The notes under the pieces: generated by a model
What the model saw: only the letters and a program-made list of their open reading frames with translations
Told to the model about the DNA's origin: nothing
Databases searched by the model: none
Made by a program: the position numbers and the translations under genes
Shown here: piece after piece, positions 1-7,948 of the stretch
Numbering within the stretch: position 1 is the first letter of the stretch
How the letters are laid out: each line of letters begins with the position of its first letter
From: DASWHX01 sp036397995
GTDB lineage: Bacteria; Bacteroidota; Bacteroidia; Cytophagales; Cyclobacteriaceae
Length of the DNA stretch: 15,315 bases
NCBI GenBank assembly: GCA_036397995.1
Contig: DASWHX010000008.1
Location: 1 to 15,315, forward strand
Direction of reading: 5' to 3'

Positions 1-524
1 CTTGGTAAAACGGAACCTAATGCATAATTAAGATCCAATCCTAAGGGGAAGTTTTCGATTCTTCCTGTAATAGTAACACCGTTATCCACAAAGCCGCTTA
101 AGACAATGTCCAATGATCCAACACCTTCAACCGTAACAGTCAGGGTTAGTTGTGTACGGCCTGCATCAATTACCCATGCCCCCTGCTGAGCTTCCGCGGC
201 ATCTCCACCCGCGCAAACATTCCAAAGAGTTCCATCAGCACGAAGTTCAGTCCTTGCGTTTGTCGCGGTTGCACAAGGTGAGCTGGCATACAAGCCCTGG
301 CCAATAATAAGTGTGGTAGTAGTTTGATCATTTGCGGCAATTGTTCCAATTGAGGTAGCCGATGGAAATACGACATTCGTGGTATTGATCATCGTTCCCA
401 ATGTAAATGCATAAGTACCCACCAAAGGGTCTGTATCATCATCTTCCGAACAAGAGGTAAATAGCATGCTTGTGCTTAACATGACTCCCATAAGGAGGAA
501 TGAGTATAATTTCATTAGCTTCAT
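1..524 (-). CDS. Acidic-tagged lipoprotein of unknown function, possibly lipocalin-like (partial, C-terminus outside window)
   Basis: The gene reads leftward from ATG at 524 and runs open through base 1, giving 174 codons without a stop. The N-terminus has lysines, a hydrophobic stretch and a lipobox (LFTSC) with the lipidated cysteine at residue 25, so this is a type II signal peptide. The cysteine is followed by S-E-D-D-D. An acidic tract directly after the cysteine is known in Bacteroidota as an export signal for surface-exposed lipoproteins, so a cell-surface location is inferred. The mature part is Thr- and Gly-rich and looks all-beta: a VGTY start, a DGTLWNVC segment near 97-104 and a GAWVIDAGRTQLTLTV stretch near 115-130, vaguely like small lipocalin-like domains. 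Cys84 and Cys104 could form a disulfide. A second in-frame ATG lies at codon 4; the first is preferred because it leaves a short leader behind the promoter at 549-579. No function is assigned. Confidence 0.85.
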   Translation of the reverse strand, partial: MKLMKLYSFLLMGVMLSTSMLFTSCSEDDDTDPLVGTYAFTLGTMINTTNVVFPSATSIGTIAANDQTTTTLIIGQGLYASSPCATATNARTELRADGTLWNVCAGGDAAEAQQGAWVIDAGRTQLTLTVTVEGVGSLDIVLSGFVDNGVTITGRIENFPLGLDLNYALGSVLP

Positions 525-538
525 AGTTCCATTATTTT

Positions 539-570
539 AGGTAAACATCAAATTTAGGTCTAATTTACCT
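539..570. repeat. Inverted repeat AGGTAAA/TTTACCT spanning the -7 box
   Basis: AGGTAAA at 539-545 and its exact reverse complement TTTACCT at 564-570 are separated by 18 bases and enclose the -7 element at 549-556. An imperfect direct repeat, AATTTAGGT (551-559) and AATTTACCT (562-570), sits 11 bases apart, about one helical turn. The arrangement would suit a repressor operator, but 7-base arms arise by chance in AT-rich DNA. No regulator gene is next to it. Confidence 0.3.
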
Positions 571-579
571 GATACCAAA
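549..579 (-). promoter_or_regulatory. Bacteroidota-type promoter of the leftward lipoprotein gene
   Basis: On the minus strand a TTTG (bases 579-576) is followed after 19 bases by TAAATTTG (556-549). This is an exact match to the phylum's -7 consensus TAnnTTTG with correct spacing to the -33 element. Transcription should start near 543, leaving a leader of roughly 20 bases before ATG at 524. It is the best promoter match in the window. The match is seen directly; use in the cell is inferred. Confidence 0.65.
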
Positions 580-658
580 CTTAAGCAGTGAATTTTGTGC
601 CTAATTAATGCCCTTTGTAAAGACAGGTAATTCCCTTTTTATTTGTGGAATAATTGAA

Positions 659-690
659 TTGTCAAAAAAACCTTAAAATGAGTATTATTG
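659..690 (+). promoter_or_regulatory. Weak candidate promoter for the TonB-dependent receptor operon
   Basis: TTG at 659-661 and TATTATTG at 683-690 (one mismatch to TAnnTTTG) are separated by 21 bases. The predicted start near 697 leaves only about 7 bases before ATG 704, or about 49 bases before the alternative in-frame ATG at 746. It is the best forward match in the 525-703 gap, but it is imperfect. Confidence 0.3.
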
Positions 691-703
691 CATATTCTAA
701 CTA

Positions 704-3517
704 ATGGAAATTATCTGCTTGCCCGAATATAAGCGTTCGATTTTAATGATTCTATTCCTGGCGGTGTTTGCCATAGTTACACATGCCCAGACTACTATTA
801 CTGGAACAATAAAAGATGAGAATGGAGAACCCTTGATCGGCGTGAATATTATTATGAAAGATAAACTTACAGGTACCGTTACGGATACAAAGGGAACCTT
901 TTTCCTGCAGACAGAATCAAATCCTCCCTTTACCCTCGTCTTCTCTTATGTTGGTTATGAAACAAATGAAGTGGATATCAGAAACCAGACCATCATTGAC
1001 CTGAACCTAAAAGAACAGGTAATGCTCGGACAAGAGGTAGTTATATCCGCTTCAAGGGTGGAAGAGAATATCCTCCAATCGCCGGTTACAATTGAAAGGA
1101 TTGGAATCCTGGAAATCAGGGAAAATGCCGCCACAGATTTCTATGATCGTCTCGGGAGTCTTAAAGGAGTTGACATGAATAAGCAGGGGTTCACATTCAA
1201 AGTACCCAACACACGCGGGTTCAACGGCAACACCAACTATAGAGTCAATCAAATTGTTGATGGAATTGATAACGCTCCTCCGGGATTAAATTTTGCTGCC
1301 GGAAACATTTTTGGACTAAGCCAGTTGGATGTTGAAAGTCTGGAATTGCTGGTTGGTGCTTCCTCTGCACTATATGGACCTGGCGGAATGAACGGGACAC
1401 TCCTTATGACCAGCAAGAATCCTTTTGAATACCAGGGTATCAGCGCGTATGTGCAAACTGGAATTCATCATCTTGCCGCTGACTATAGAAACACGCCAAC
1501 TCCAATGGTAGATGCCAATCTAAGATGGGCAAAAGCCTGGAAAAATAAGTTTGCCATGAAGGTGGTGGCTTCTTACATCCAGGCCCTGGATTGGCATGCT
1601 GATGATTACCGGGATCGCAATGACCTTGATGATCCAAATCTGACGCGCGAAACCAATGCAGGTTATGATGGGGTAAATGTTTATGGAGATGAAGCAATTG
1701 TTCCGGTTAATCTGCAGGATTTGGCTCCAACAGTTGGGGATGGAGTGGCCAGGCAGCAGGGGTATCAACCCGGCGATCCTGAATACGATGCAATTTTACA
1801 GCTGATCGAAGATTTGTTTCCGGACCAGATTATTACACGAACCGGCTATAAAGAAAGAGACCTGGTAGATTACAATACAAGCAATTTCCGGATACAAACT
1901 TCTATGCACTATCGATTAAGTGAAAAAGTTGAAGCAATATTTGCCGGCGGCTATGGCAATGGAACTTCTGTTTATACTGCTCAAAATAGATTTTCACTAC
2001 GTGATTTTGAGATTTACCAGGGGAAGTTGGAATTGAATTCTAATAATTTCTTTGTCAGGGCCTGGGGGGTTAAAGAATCTTCTGGAAAAACCTATGATGC
2101 CGGAGCCACTGCATTGCTTATTAATGAGGCATGGAAACCTTCCCAGGATTGGTATACCGAATTCATCCAAACTTTTACTACCAACCTTTTGTTGGGAAAC
2201 CCTGTAGCCAGCAGCCTTGCAACTGCCCGCACGGTAGCAGACAATCGCACACCTCAGGGAGGGATATTAAATCCGGGATTACCCACAATGCCATTACCCG
2301 GAACTCCGGAGTTTGAAAGTTACTTTAATGATATTACTTCACGAACCGTAGATCAGCAGGGTTCCGGAATAATTGATAAAACTTCCATGGTAAATCTCGA
2401 ATTTATGTATGACTTTACAGGAAAGATTGTGTTTGCGGATATCCTGGTAGGAGCAAGCGACAGGGTTTATAATGTAAATTCCGAGGGAACCATCTTCTTC
2501 GATGAACCCAACGATCCAATTATTCAAAACCAGTTTGGCGCTTATGCCCAAATATCTAAAAAACTAATGGATAAGAAATTAAAGTTCACCGGTTCGGTAA
2601 GATATGATAAAAACGATAAATACGAAGGTAGAATTACTCCCAGAGGCTCTTTCGTTTACTCTTTTGGAACCGATAGGCGAAATAATTTCAGGGGTTCGGT
2701 GCAAACTGCTTTCCGGTTTGCTTCCATTTCAGATCAATGGGTTGATCTAAATGTTGGTCCTTACCAGGTAATTGGCGGACTGCCGGAAGTGCAGGCAAAG
2801 TATGATTTCCATATAAAAGACGTCTACCCGCTGATAGGATCAAATACCCTAGATAGCCAGCCCGATCTGAGTAACGGACCTTTCGTAATTCCGGAATTTG
2901 GCCCGGAACGCGTTGTTGCTTATGAAATTGGCTACAGAGGTTTATTCTTTGATAATCGTATGCTGGTGGACGCCTATGGATACTATAACAGATTTAACGG
3001 TTTCCTGGCAACTCAAAACCTTGTTATGGATCCCAATACTCCCGATGAAAGAAGATTTCAGACAACGGTAAGTACTGATGATCCTGTGAGTGCCTATGGC
3101 TGGGCATTAGGAATTGATTACCGGTTTAACCGGGGCTATTTGCTGCGCGGAAATGTAGCTCACAACACCCTTGAACCTCTTGGTGACAGACCTCCTGGCT
3201 TTGAATCACGATTCAATTCCCCTAATTACAGAACAAATATTACTGTTTCAAATCTGCATGTCATAAATAACATTGGATTCAGTATTAACTGGCGGTGGCA
3301 AAATAGATTCCTATGGGAGTCAACGTTTGGGGTGGGAGAGGTTCCGGCATTTCATACCCTGGATGCCCAGGTAAGTTTTAAGCTGAACGCACTAAAATCC
3401 GTAGTTAAAGTTGGCGGTGCTAACCTGCTAAACCAATATTATACTACTGGTTTTGGAAACCCTGCCATCGGAGGTTTATACTATGTTACCTTAACTTTTG
3501 ACCAGTTCATGAATTAA
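704..3517 (+). CDS. TonB-dependent outer-membrane receptor with CarboxypepD_reg-like N-terminal domain
   Basis: This 937-residue protein has the full Bacteroidota receptor layout. A signal peptide (residues 1-29, ending THAQ) precedes a CarboxypepD_reg-like beta-sandwich (about 30-104, with GTIKDENGEPLIGVNI and FSYVGYET). A TonB-box-like EVVISASR follows at 111-118, then the plug (about 124-240, with NTRGF, VDGID and the SSALYGPGGMNGTL segment). The 22-stranded barrel runs to the C-terminus. The family takes up substrates across the outer membrane using energy from TonB-ExbBD. No SusD partner gene follows, so a starch/glycan SusCD pair is unlikely and the substrate is unknown. The sequence ends YYVTLTF-DQFMN, so the last strand's aromatic is not the final residue. 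The start at 704 keeps a basic KR ahead of the hydrophobic core; ATG 746 (codon 15) is possible. The peptidase gene follows after 18 bases. Confidence 0.95.
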   Translation: MEIICLPEYKRSILMILFLAVFAIVTHAQTTITGTIKDENGEPLIGVNIIMKDKLTGTVTDTKGTFFLQTESNPPFTLVFSYVGYETNEVDIRNQTIIDLNLKEQVMLGQEVVISASRVEENILQSPVTIERIGILEIRENAATDFYDRLGSLKGVDMNKQGFTFKVPNTRGFNGNTNYRVNQIVDGIDNAPPGLNFAAGNIFGLSQLDVESLELLVGASSALYGPGGMNGTLLMTSKNPFEYQGISAYVQTGIHHLAADYRNTPTPMVDANLRWAKAWKNKFAMKVVASYIQALDWHADDYRDRNDLDDPNLTRETNAGYDGVNVYGDEAIVPVNLQDLAPTVGDGVARQQGYQPGDPEYDAILQLIEDLFPDQIITRTGYKERDLVDYNTSNFRIQTSMHYRLSEKVEAIFAGGYGNGTSVYTAQNRFSLRDFEIYQGKLELNSNNFFVRAWGVKESSGKTYDAGATALLINEAWKPSQDWYTEFIQTFTTNLLLGNPVASSLATARTVADNRTPQGGILNPGLPTMPLPGTPEFESYFNDITSRTVDQQGSGIIDKTSMVNLEFMYDFTGKIVFADILVGASDRVYNVNSEGTIFFDEPNDPIIQNQFGAYAQISKKLMDKKLKFTGSVRYDKNDKYEGRITPRGSFVYSFGTDRRNNFRGSVQTAFRFASISDQWVDLNVGPYQVIGGLPEVQAKYDFHIKDVYPLIGSNTLDSQPDLSNGPFVIPEFGPERVVAYEIGYRGLFFDNRMLVDAYGYYNRFNGFLATQNLVMDPNTPDERRFQTTVSTDDPVSAYGWALGIDYRFNRGYLLRGNVAHNTLEPLGDRPPGFESRFNSPNYRTNITVSNLHVINNIGFSINWRWQNRFLWESTFGVGEVPAFHTLDAQVSFKLNALKSVVKVGGANLLNQYYTTGFGNPAIGGLYYVTLTFDQFMN

Positions 3518-3535
3518 AACAAATATTAGAACGAT

Positions 3536-4819
3536 ATGAGAAGAGTAATTTTATTACCAATTGTTCTTTACATTTTAACAGCTTGTACTCCGGCAGAACC
3601 TCAGATTCTGCAGGCTGAAGTTGAAAGAATCATTGGAACCCTTGCCTCTGATGAAATGAAGGGGCGAAGAACTTTTTCCCCTGAAATTGATCTGGCATCG
3701 GATTTTATTTCAGGTGAATTTGAAAGAATTGGATTGCAGAAATGGGATGGGTTGGATTCCTATAAACAAGAGTTCTACGTCTTCAATTTCACGGTTGATT
3801 CCCTGGTTGTTAAGACAGATGGAAAAAGCCTGGGTATGGCATCCGCTACTACAACGAGTGAAAATATTTCCTGGACAGAAGAAAGCAATGTTGCCAGCGT
3901 TTTTGTGGGTGAAAAAGACACATTGCAAAGGACTTACGGCAGGTATAGGAGAGCCGGTGAGAACGTAATTCTGTGGATACATCCTGCCCATCAACAACTT
4001 TACACCCGATACGCATCCTTTCTTGCAACCGGTTCCAGGACAATGACAAGAGCGGGAGGCTCAACCATTGTTTTTGCTATTAGTGAATCTAAACCTGAAC
4101 TGTTTTCTGTGGAGTTCACCGCATCGGTAACTGAACTGCCGCTGGCTAATGTGGTTGGGTATATTGAAGGCAACCGGAAAGATGAGTATGTTTTGTTCTC
4201 AGCGCATTACGATCATATTGGTATTCAAAGGCCTGTGGAAGGAGACTCAATTGCCAACGGTGCGAACGATGATGCTTCCGGGAGTACGGCGGTTATTATG
4301 CTTGCTGATTATTTTAAGGCTAAATCCAAGCCGGAAAGATCGTTGTTATTTGTAACCTTTACCGCCGAGGAGATTGGAGGCTATGGATCACGTTACTTTT
4401 CACAACAATTGGATCCCGACAAGATTGTTGCCATGTTTAATATTGAAATGATTGGGAAGCCGGCTACAGATGGCCCGAATTCAGCCTGGATAACCGGTTT
4501 TGATAAATCTGACTTTGGACAGATTCTTCAAAAGTCAGTGGAAGGGACCGAGTACAAATTCTATCCTGACCCTTACCCAACTGAAAACTTATTTTACCGC
4601 TCTGACAATGCGACACTGGCCCGGCTTGGTGTGCCCGCTCATTCTATTAGTACGACTCCAATTGACGTGGACCCGGATTACCATCAGGTTTCGGATGAGG
4701 TAAAAACCTTAAACCTTGAGCATCTTGCCAACACAATAAAAGCAATCTCTGCTGGTGCGGCAACTATTATTTCAGGCGAAGCAACTCCCACCAGAGTAAA
4801 TCCGGCGAATGTAAATTGA
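3536..4819 (+). CDS. M28-family zinc metallopeptidase, lipoprotein
   Basis: The 427-residue protein starts with a lipoprotein signal (LTAC, Cys17); the mature N-terminus TPAEPQ lacks an acidic tag, so a periplasm-facing outer-membrane anchor is likely. The N-terminal part (about 24-215) is less conserved. The M28 catalytic core follows with its expected residues: His224 in AHYDH, bridging Asp245 in GANDDASG, catalytic Glu278 and ligand Glu279 in TAEEIGG, Glu304 in FNIEMIG, and His383 in DYHQVSDE. At the 304 position many M28 enzymes have Asp, so Glu is a conservative change, perhaps typical of this subfamily. All metal ligands are present and an active di-zinc aminopeptidase or related hydrolase is expected; the substrate cannot be read. 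The gene lies 18 bases after the receptor and is nearly fused to the next gene, so the three probably form an operon. The peptidase may trim material the receptor imports (inference). Confidence 0.93.
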   Translation: MRRVILLPIVLYILTACTPAEPQILQAEVERIIGTLASDEMKGRRTFSPEIDLASDFISGEFERIGLQKWDGLDSYKQEFYVFNFTVDSLVVKTDGKSLGMASATTTSENISWTEESNVASVFVGEKDTLQRTYGRYRRAGENVILWIHPAHQQLYTRYASFLATGSRTMTRAGGSTIVFAISESKPELFSVEFTASVTELPLANVVGYIEGNRKDEYVLFSAHYDHIGIQRPVEGDSIANGANDDASGSTAVIMLADYFKAKSKPERSLLFVTFTAEEIGGYGSRYFSQQLDPDKIVAMFNIEMIGKPATDGPNSAWITGFDKSDFGQILQKSVEGTEYKFYPDPYPTENLFYRSDNATLARLGVPAHSISTTPIDVDPDYHQVSDEVKTLNLEHLANTIKAISAGAATIISGEATPTRVNPANVN

Positions 4820-4822
4820 CCG

Positions 4823-5806
4823 TTGAAAATAATTCCTAACAATGAGTTGAATCGTGATGCCTGGGATTTACTCATCGCGACTTCGGAGCAGGGGAATTTC
4901 TACGCTCTTTCCTGGTACCTGGATATTGTGTCTCCCGGTTGGTCAGCAATTGTAGAAGGTACTCATCAGGAGTACCGGATTGGAATTCCATTACCCGTTA
5001 CCCGAAAATGGGGATTTAGAATTCTTAAACAACCTTTATTTTGTCAGCAATTGGGTATTTACTCCATCACTCAACCAACTCAAGACGTTGTGGCTGAAAT
5101 AGTGAATTTAATCACCAGGAAATTTAATTACATTATTAAGTATTCCTTCAGTAATTTCAACACTCCGCGATTATTGTCCGGGAGTTTATCAGAAAATTTG
5201 AACGTGGTACTGAACCTTAACCAGCCCTATGATGTATTAAAAAGTAATTATAAAAGAGACAGAAAGTACAGACTGATGCAGGTACTGAATTCTAATGTTT
5301 TTACCCAGGAAAGCAATAGCCTTGAAGAGCTCATTTGCATGTTTAAAGAAAATGGCGAAAAGAAAATATATGGGGGTGTGTCATCTACTGCATACGAAAT
5401 GCTCCATCAGATTTTTTATGAAACCGCAACCAGAGGATTAGCGAATCTTATCTATGCCAAAGTTCCTCCGGATAAGATCATTGCCGGTGCTTTGTTTATC
5501 AAATTCAAAAACAGAATAACCTATATGTTTAATGCCGGCTATTCCGAATTTGTAAAATTAAATGGCCGGACATTGATTTTAGATTCAGTTATCAGGAAGT
5601 ATCAAAACCAACCCCTGCTATTGGATTTTGAATGCCCTGGGCTTAAAAATATCAGCACCTTCTATCGAAGCTTTGGCGGACTGGATGAGATTTACTTGAG
5701 CCTTTCTCAAAACCATTTACCCTGGCCGGTGAAAAAGATTCATGCAATGAGGAAAAAATATTATGAGCGAGACTTGTATGATAAGTCCGCGAGAAACGGT
5801 TCGTAA
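4823..5806 (+). CDS. FemAB/GNAT-like acyltransferase family protein
   Basis: This 327-residue cytoplasmic protein has no signal peptide or membrane segment. The N-terminal half carries the pattern seen in FemAB-like/GNAT-fold Bacteroidota proteins: a WYLD-x-VSPGW segment near 31-40, IPLP near 55-58 and QPLFCQQLGIYS near 70-81. NYKRDRKYRL is at 142-151. The C-terminal half has the second acyltransferase-like fold (GALFIKFKNRITYMFNAGYSEF near 222-243, then LLLDFECPGLKNI and FYRSFGG near 284). FemAB relatives transfer amino-acyl groups, for example to peptidoglycan precursors; the donor and acceptor here are unknown. The only sensible start is TTG at 4823: family-like sequence begins at once and no early in-frame ATG exists. 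The TTG lies in the same frame as the peptidase, separated from it by TGA-CCG. Re-initiation by ribosomes finishing the peptidase is likely. It ends convergently with the next gene, 40 bases away, with no clear hairpin between. Confidence 0.75.
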   Translation: MKIIPNNELNRDAWDLLIATSEQGNFYALSWYLDIVSPGWSAIVEGTHQEYRIGIPLPVTRKWGFRILKQPLFCQQLGIYSITQPTQDVVAEIVNLITRKFNYIIKYSFSNFNTPRLLSGSLSENLNVVLNLNQPYDVLKSNYKRDRKYRLMQVLNSNVFTQESNSLEELICMFKENGEKKIYGGVSSTAYEMLHQIFYETATRGLANLIYAKVPPDKIIAGALFIKFKNRITYMFNAGYSEFVKLNGRTLILDSVIRKYQNQPLLLDFECPGLKNISTFYRSFGGLDEIYLSLSQNHLPWPVKKIHAMRKKYYERDLYDKSARNGS

Positions 5807-5846
5807 TATCAAAAATGTGGAATCTTTGGCCATGCTCTTAAAGTCA

Positions 5847-6704
5847 TTAATTTTCCGATACCACCAGGGCAATTTTACTCATATCTTTATTAACGGCAAG
5901 CCTGGTTATTCCATCTAAATTAAAACTTGAAATATCAGCAATTAACTTCCATTCAGTCATTCCTTTACTCCAACGAAATAGTTTCGAACCGCTGCCCATA
6001 ATAAGGGTTCCATTTTGCGTCCAGGCGCAATCCTGAGAATTCTCCACAGAGCGTATCAAAAGTTCGGATATTCCGGTTTTTAAATCATAAGATCTTATTT
6101 CAGAATTACCGGTATCATCATTCTGAATATAGCTAAAATAATCCGTACCTGGGATTCTGTGCAGTGAGCGGCCAATAGATTCGCCGATAATTTCACTTTG
6201 TCCGGTGGAGACATCAATTAAGTGCATTGTATTTGGATCACCCAGAACAAAAGCAGCAATCTGGTGATCACTTACCCAGGCATGATACCCCACCTTCAGG
6301 CCGGCAGCAAGTAAAACCGGCTTGTTGCCCTTAACATCAAAGTTATACTGCCATAATAATTGCGTTCCATCCGGCTCTAACAGAATCGTGCTGAAATGTT
6401 CGCTATCCGGAGTTGGCGTCGGAGAATACTCTCCGCCTGGGGTTGCGGTGATTTGCTTTGAACTTCCATTGGAGTAATGATAAACATCAGTCTGGCCATT
6501 AATAGAAGATACGTAAAGCAAACTTCCATCTTCTAAAAAATGCGGTTGATTGTCATAACCCTTGTGGTTACTTACATTTACAGGATTGGCAATTTGCATT
6601 TCCCCTTCACCAAATTGCAAATCAAAAATATAAACTTCAGTGGCTGGCTGCGCTAACGCACCAATAGAAAGGCAGCAAAAAAGATAGCACATTAGATTTT
6701 TCAT
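5847..6704 (-). CDS. Exported TolB/WD40-like beta-propeller protein
   Basis: The 285-residue leftward product begins with a signal peptide (MKNLMCYLFC to ALAQP, about 19 residues) and is expected in the periplasm or outside the cell. The mature protein shows PD40/TolB-like blades: NQPHFLEDGSLLYVSS with a downstream TDVYHYSNG (about 53-79), then the SPTPTPDSEHFS repeat block near 94-105. Further blade-like strands are LIDVSTGQS (162-170), EIRSYDLKTG (202-211) and CAWTQNGTLIMGSG (226-239). About five to six blades fit the length. No catalytic domain is fused, so it is probably a binding or scaffold protein. The two signal-region cysteines (6, 10, 11 area) do not form a convincing lipobox because the cleavage region reads GALAQP. 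It is a single gene between a convergent operon end and divergent holA, and no strong promoter was found upstream of it. Confidence 0.75.
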   Translation of the reverse strand: MKNLMCYLFCCLSIGALAQPATEVYIFDLQFGEGEMQIANPVNVSNHKGYDNQPHFLEDGSLLYVSSINGQTDVYHYSNGSSKQITATPGGEYSPTPTPDSEHFSTILLEPDGTQLLWQYNFDVKGNKPVLLAAGLKVGYHAWVSDHQIAAFVLGDPNTMHLIDVSTGQSEIIGESIGRSLHRIPGTDYFSYIQNDDTGNSEIRSYDLKTGISELLIRSVENSQDCAWTQNGTLIMGSGSKLFRWSKGMTEWKLIADISSFNLDGITRLAVNKDMSKIALVVSEN

Positions 6705-6769
6705 ATGATAAACTTAACAAATTATCAGATTTTCCACCATGAGAAAATATATAAATCCTTTATCTCGAT

Positions 6770-6777
6770 TATTTTTG
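6770..6777 (+). promoter_or_regulatory. Candidate -7 element (TATTTTTG) upstream of holA
   Basis: TATTTTTG is an exact match to TAnnTTTG, 60 bases ahead of the holA start, inside the 133-base divergent gap. No TTG or TTTG lies at the expected distance upstream (about 6746-6752), so the promoter call is weak. Confidence 0.35.
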
Positions 6778-6837
6778 TTAATTATAAATTCTTACAAAAG
6801 CCTTTTCAAATGAAAACGGCCTTCCTAATATTGAAAG

Positions 6838-7854
6838 ATGAATTTGACGCCCAAAGAGATAATCAAACAGTTAAAATCCGGTAAGTATGAAAGTATTTAC
6901 TTCCTTATGGGAGCGGAATCTTTTTATATAGATGAAATTTCCAATTTTATTGAAGAAAGTGCCCTGGATGACTCTCAAAAAGAATTTAATCAAACAATAC
7001 TGTACGGGATGGATGTAAAGATTTCAGATATTTTAACCCATGCCCGGCGATTCCCCATGATGTCAGAGCGGCAAGTGCTAATTGTCAGGGAGGCCCAATC
7101 TGTTTCAGATATCAATAGGGAAGGTGGACAAAAATTGCTGCTGGATTATATATCCAATCCGTTGCCAAGTACCATTTTGGTCTTCTGCCACAAGAACAAA
7201 ACACTTGATAAAAGAAAAAGTTTATATAAGGCACTAACCAAATCATCTTCAGTAGTCATGGAATCCGCAATCATAAAGGAATACAAAATTCCAGGATGGA
7301 TAAAAGAGAGAATTGCAGAGAAGGGTTTGAAGATCACCGAAAAGGCTGTTATGATGCTTACCCAAAATATCGGCTCAAACCTTGAGAGAATAAATAATGA
7401 AATTGAAAAAGTTAGCATCAATATAAAAACTAAAACTATTGATGATAATGCCATCCAAACTTATGTAGGAATTAACCGTGACTACAATATTTTTGAATTG
7501 GTGAATGCGTTAGGAGCAAGGAACAAGGTGAAAGCTCATGAAATAGCTTTTTACCTGGGAACTCACTCAAAAGAAAATCCTTTGGTCTTAATCATTGGCT
7601 TTGTATTTTCCTTTTTTTCGAAGCTGTTAAAATTATACGGAGCGTCCGGCAAAACCGATAAAGATCTTTACTCAATACTTGGTACTTCTTACATTAGTGA
7701 TTACAAAGTTGCAGCAGGTAGCTATTCCATGACCGAGGTCGTGTTAATTATTAGTGCCATTAAAAGGGCGGATTTGCAAAGCAAAGGAATTGAAAGCCCA
7801 TCAATTTCCCAAGCCGGGATTTTAAAGGAACTGGTTGCTAAAATTGTAGGGTGA
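6838..7854 (+). CDS. holA: DNA polymerase III, delta subunit (clamp loader)
   Basis: HolA is the clamp-loader subunit that opens the beta sliding clamp during replication. The 338-residue length is normal for the family. The N-terminal domain shows YFLMGAESFYIDE (21-33), where HolA proteins carry a degenerate nucleotide-binding loop, then RRFPMMSERQVLIVREAQ (70-87), the typical domain I core. The middle contains an ILVFCHKNKTLDKRK segment (113-127) and WIKERIAEKGLKI (154-166). LTQNIGSNLERINNEIEKV (174-192) is the helical domain II signature. The C-terminal collar domain runs from about 212 (INRDYNIFELVNALG) to the end. It is a housekeeping gene and appears to be transcribed separately from both neighbours. 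Confidence 0.92.
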   Translation: MNLTPKEIIKQLKSGKYESIYFLMGAESFYIDEISNFIEESALDDSQKEFNQTILYGMDVKISDILTHARRFPMMSERQVLIVREAQSVSDINREGGQKLLLDYISNPLPSTILVFCHKNKTLDKRKSLYKALTKSSSVVMESAIIKEYKIPGWIKERIAEKGLKITEKAVMMLTQNIGSNLERINNEIEKVSINIKTKTIDDNAIQTYVGINRDYNIFELVNALGARNKVKAHEIAFYLGTHSKENPLVLIIGFVFSFFSKLLKLYGASGKTDKDLYSILGTSYISDYKVAAGSYSMTEVVLIISAIKRADLQSKGIESPSISQAGILKELVAKIVG

Positions 7855-7948
7855 AAGAATTATGAGAGCAATAAGAATATTTTTTGAAAACTTTCGTTAA
7901 TATGCCTAAAGAAGCAGGCAGAAATTTCCCATTTTTGTGTGACATAAT

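Noticed and set aside
170..376. Small leftward open frame inside the lipoprotein gene
   Set aside because: It lies in a different frame of a real lipoprotein gene that has a signal peptide and promoter; its translation shows no family features.
704..5806. Polysaccharide utilisation locus
   Set aside because: There is a receptor, but no SusD-like lipoprotein, glycoside hydrolase or sensor-regulator gene in the window.
6838..7854. holA as part of an unusual system
   Set aside because: It is a normal-length housekeeping clamp-loader subunit with its own probable promoter and no sign of change.
7903..7920. Hairpin TGCCT/AGGCA between holA and the TPR gene as a terminator
   Set aside because: The stem has only five base pairs with an 8-base loop and no T-run directly after it.
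7930..7937. CATTTTTG as a promoter -7 box for the TPR gene
   Set aside because: It has a first-base mismatch, no -33 partner, and lies so close to the ATG that almost no leader would remain.
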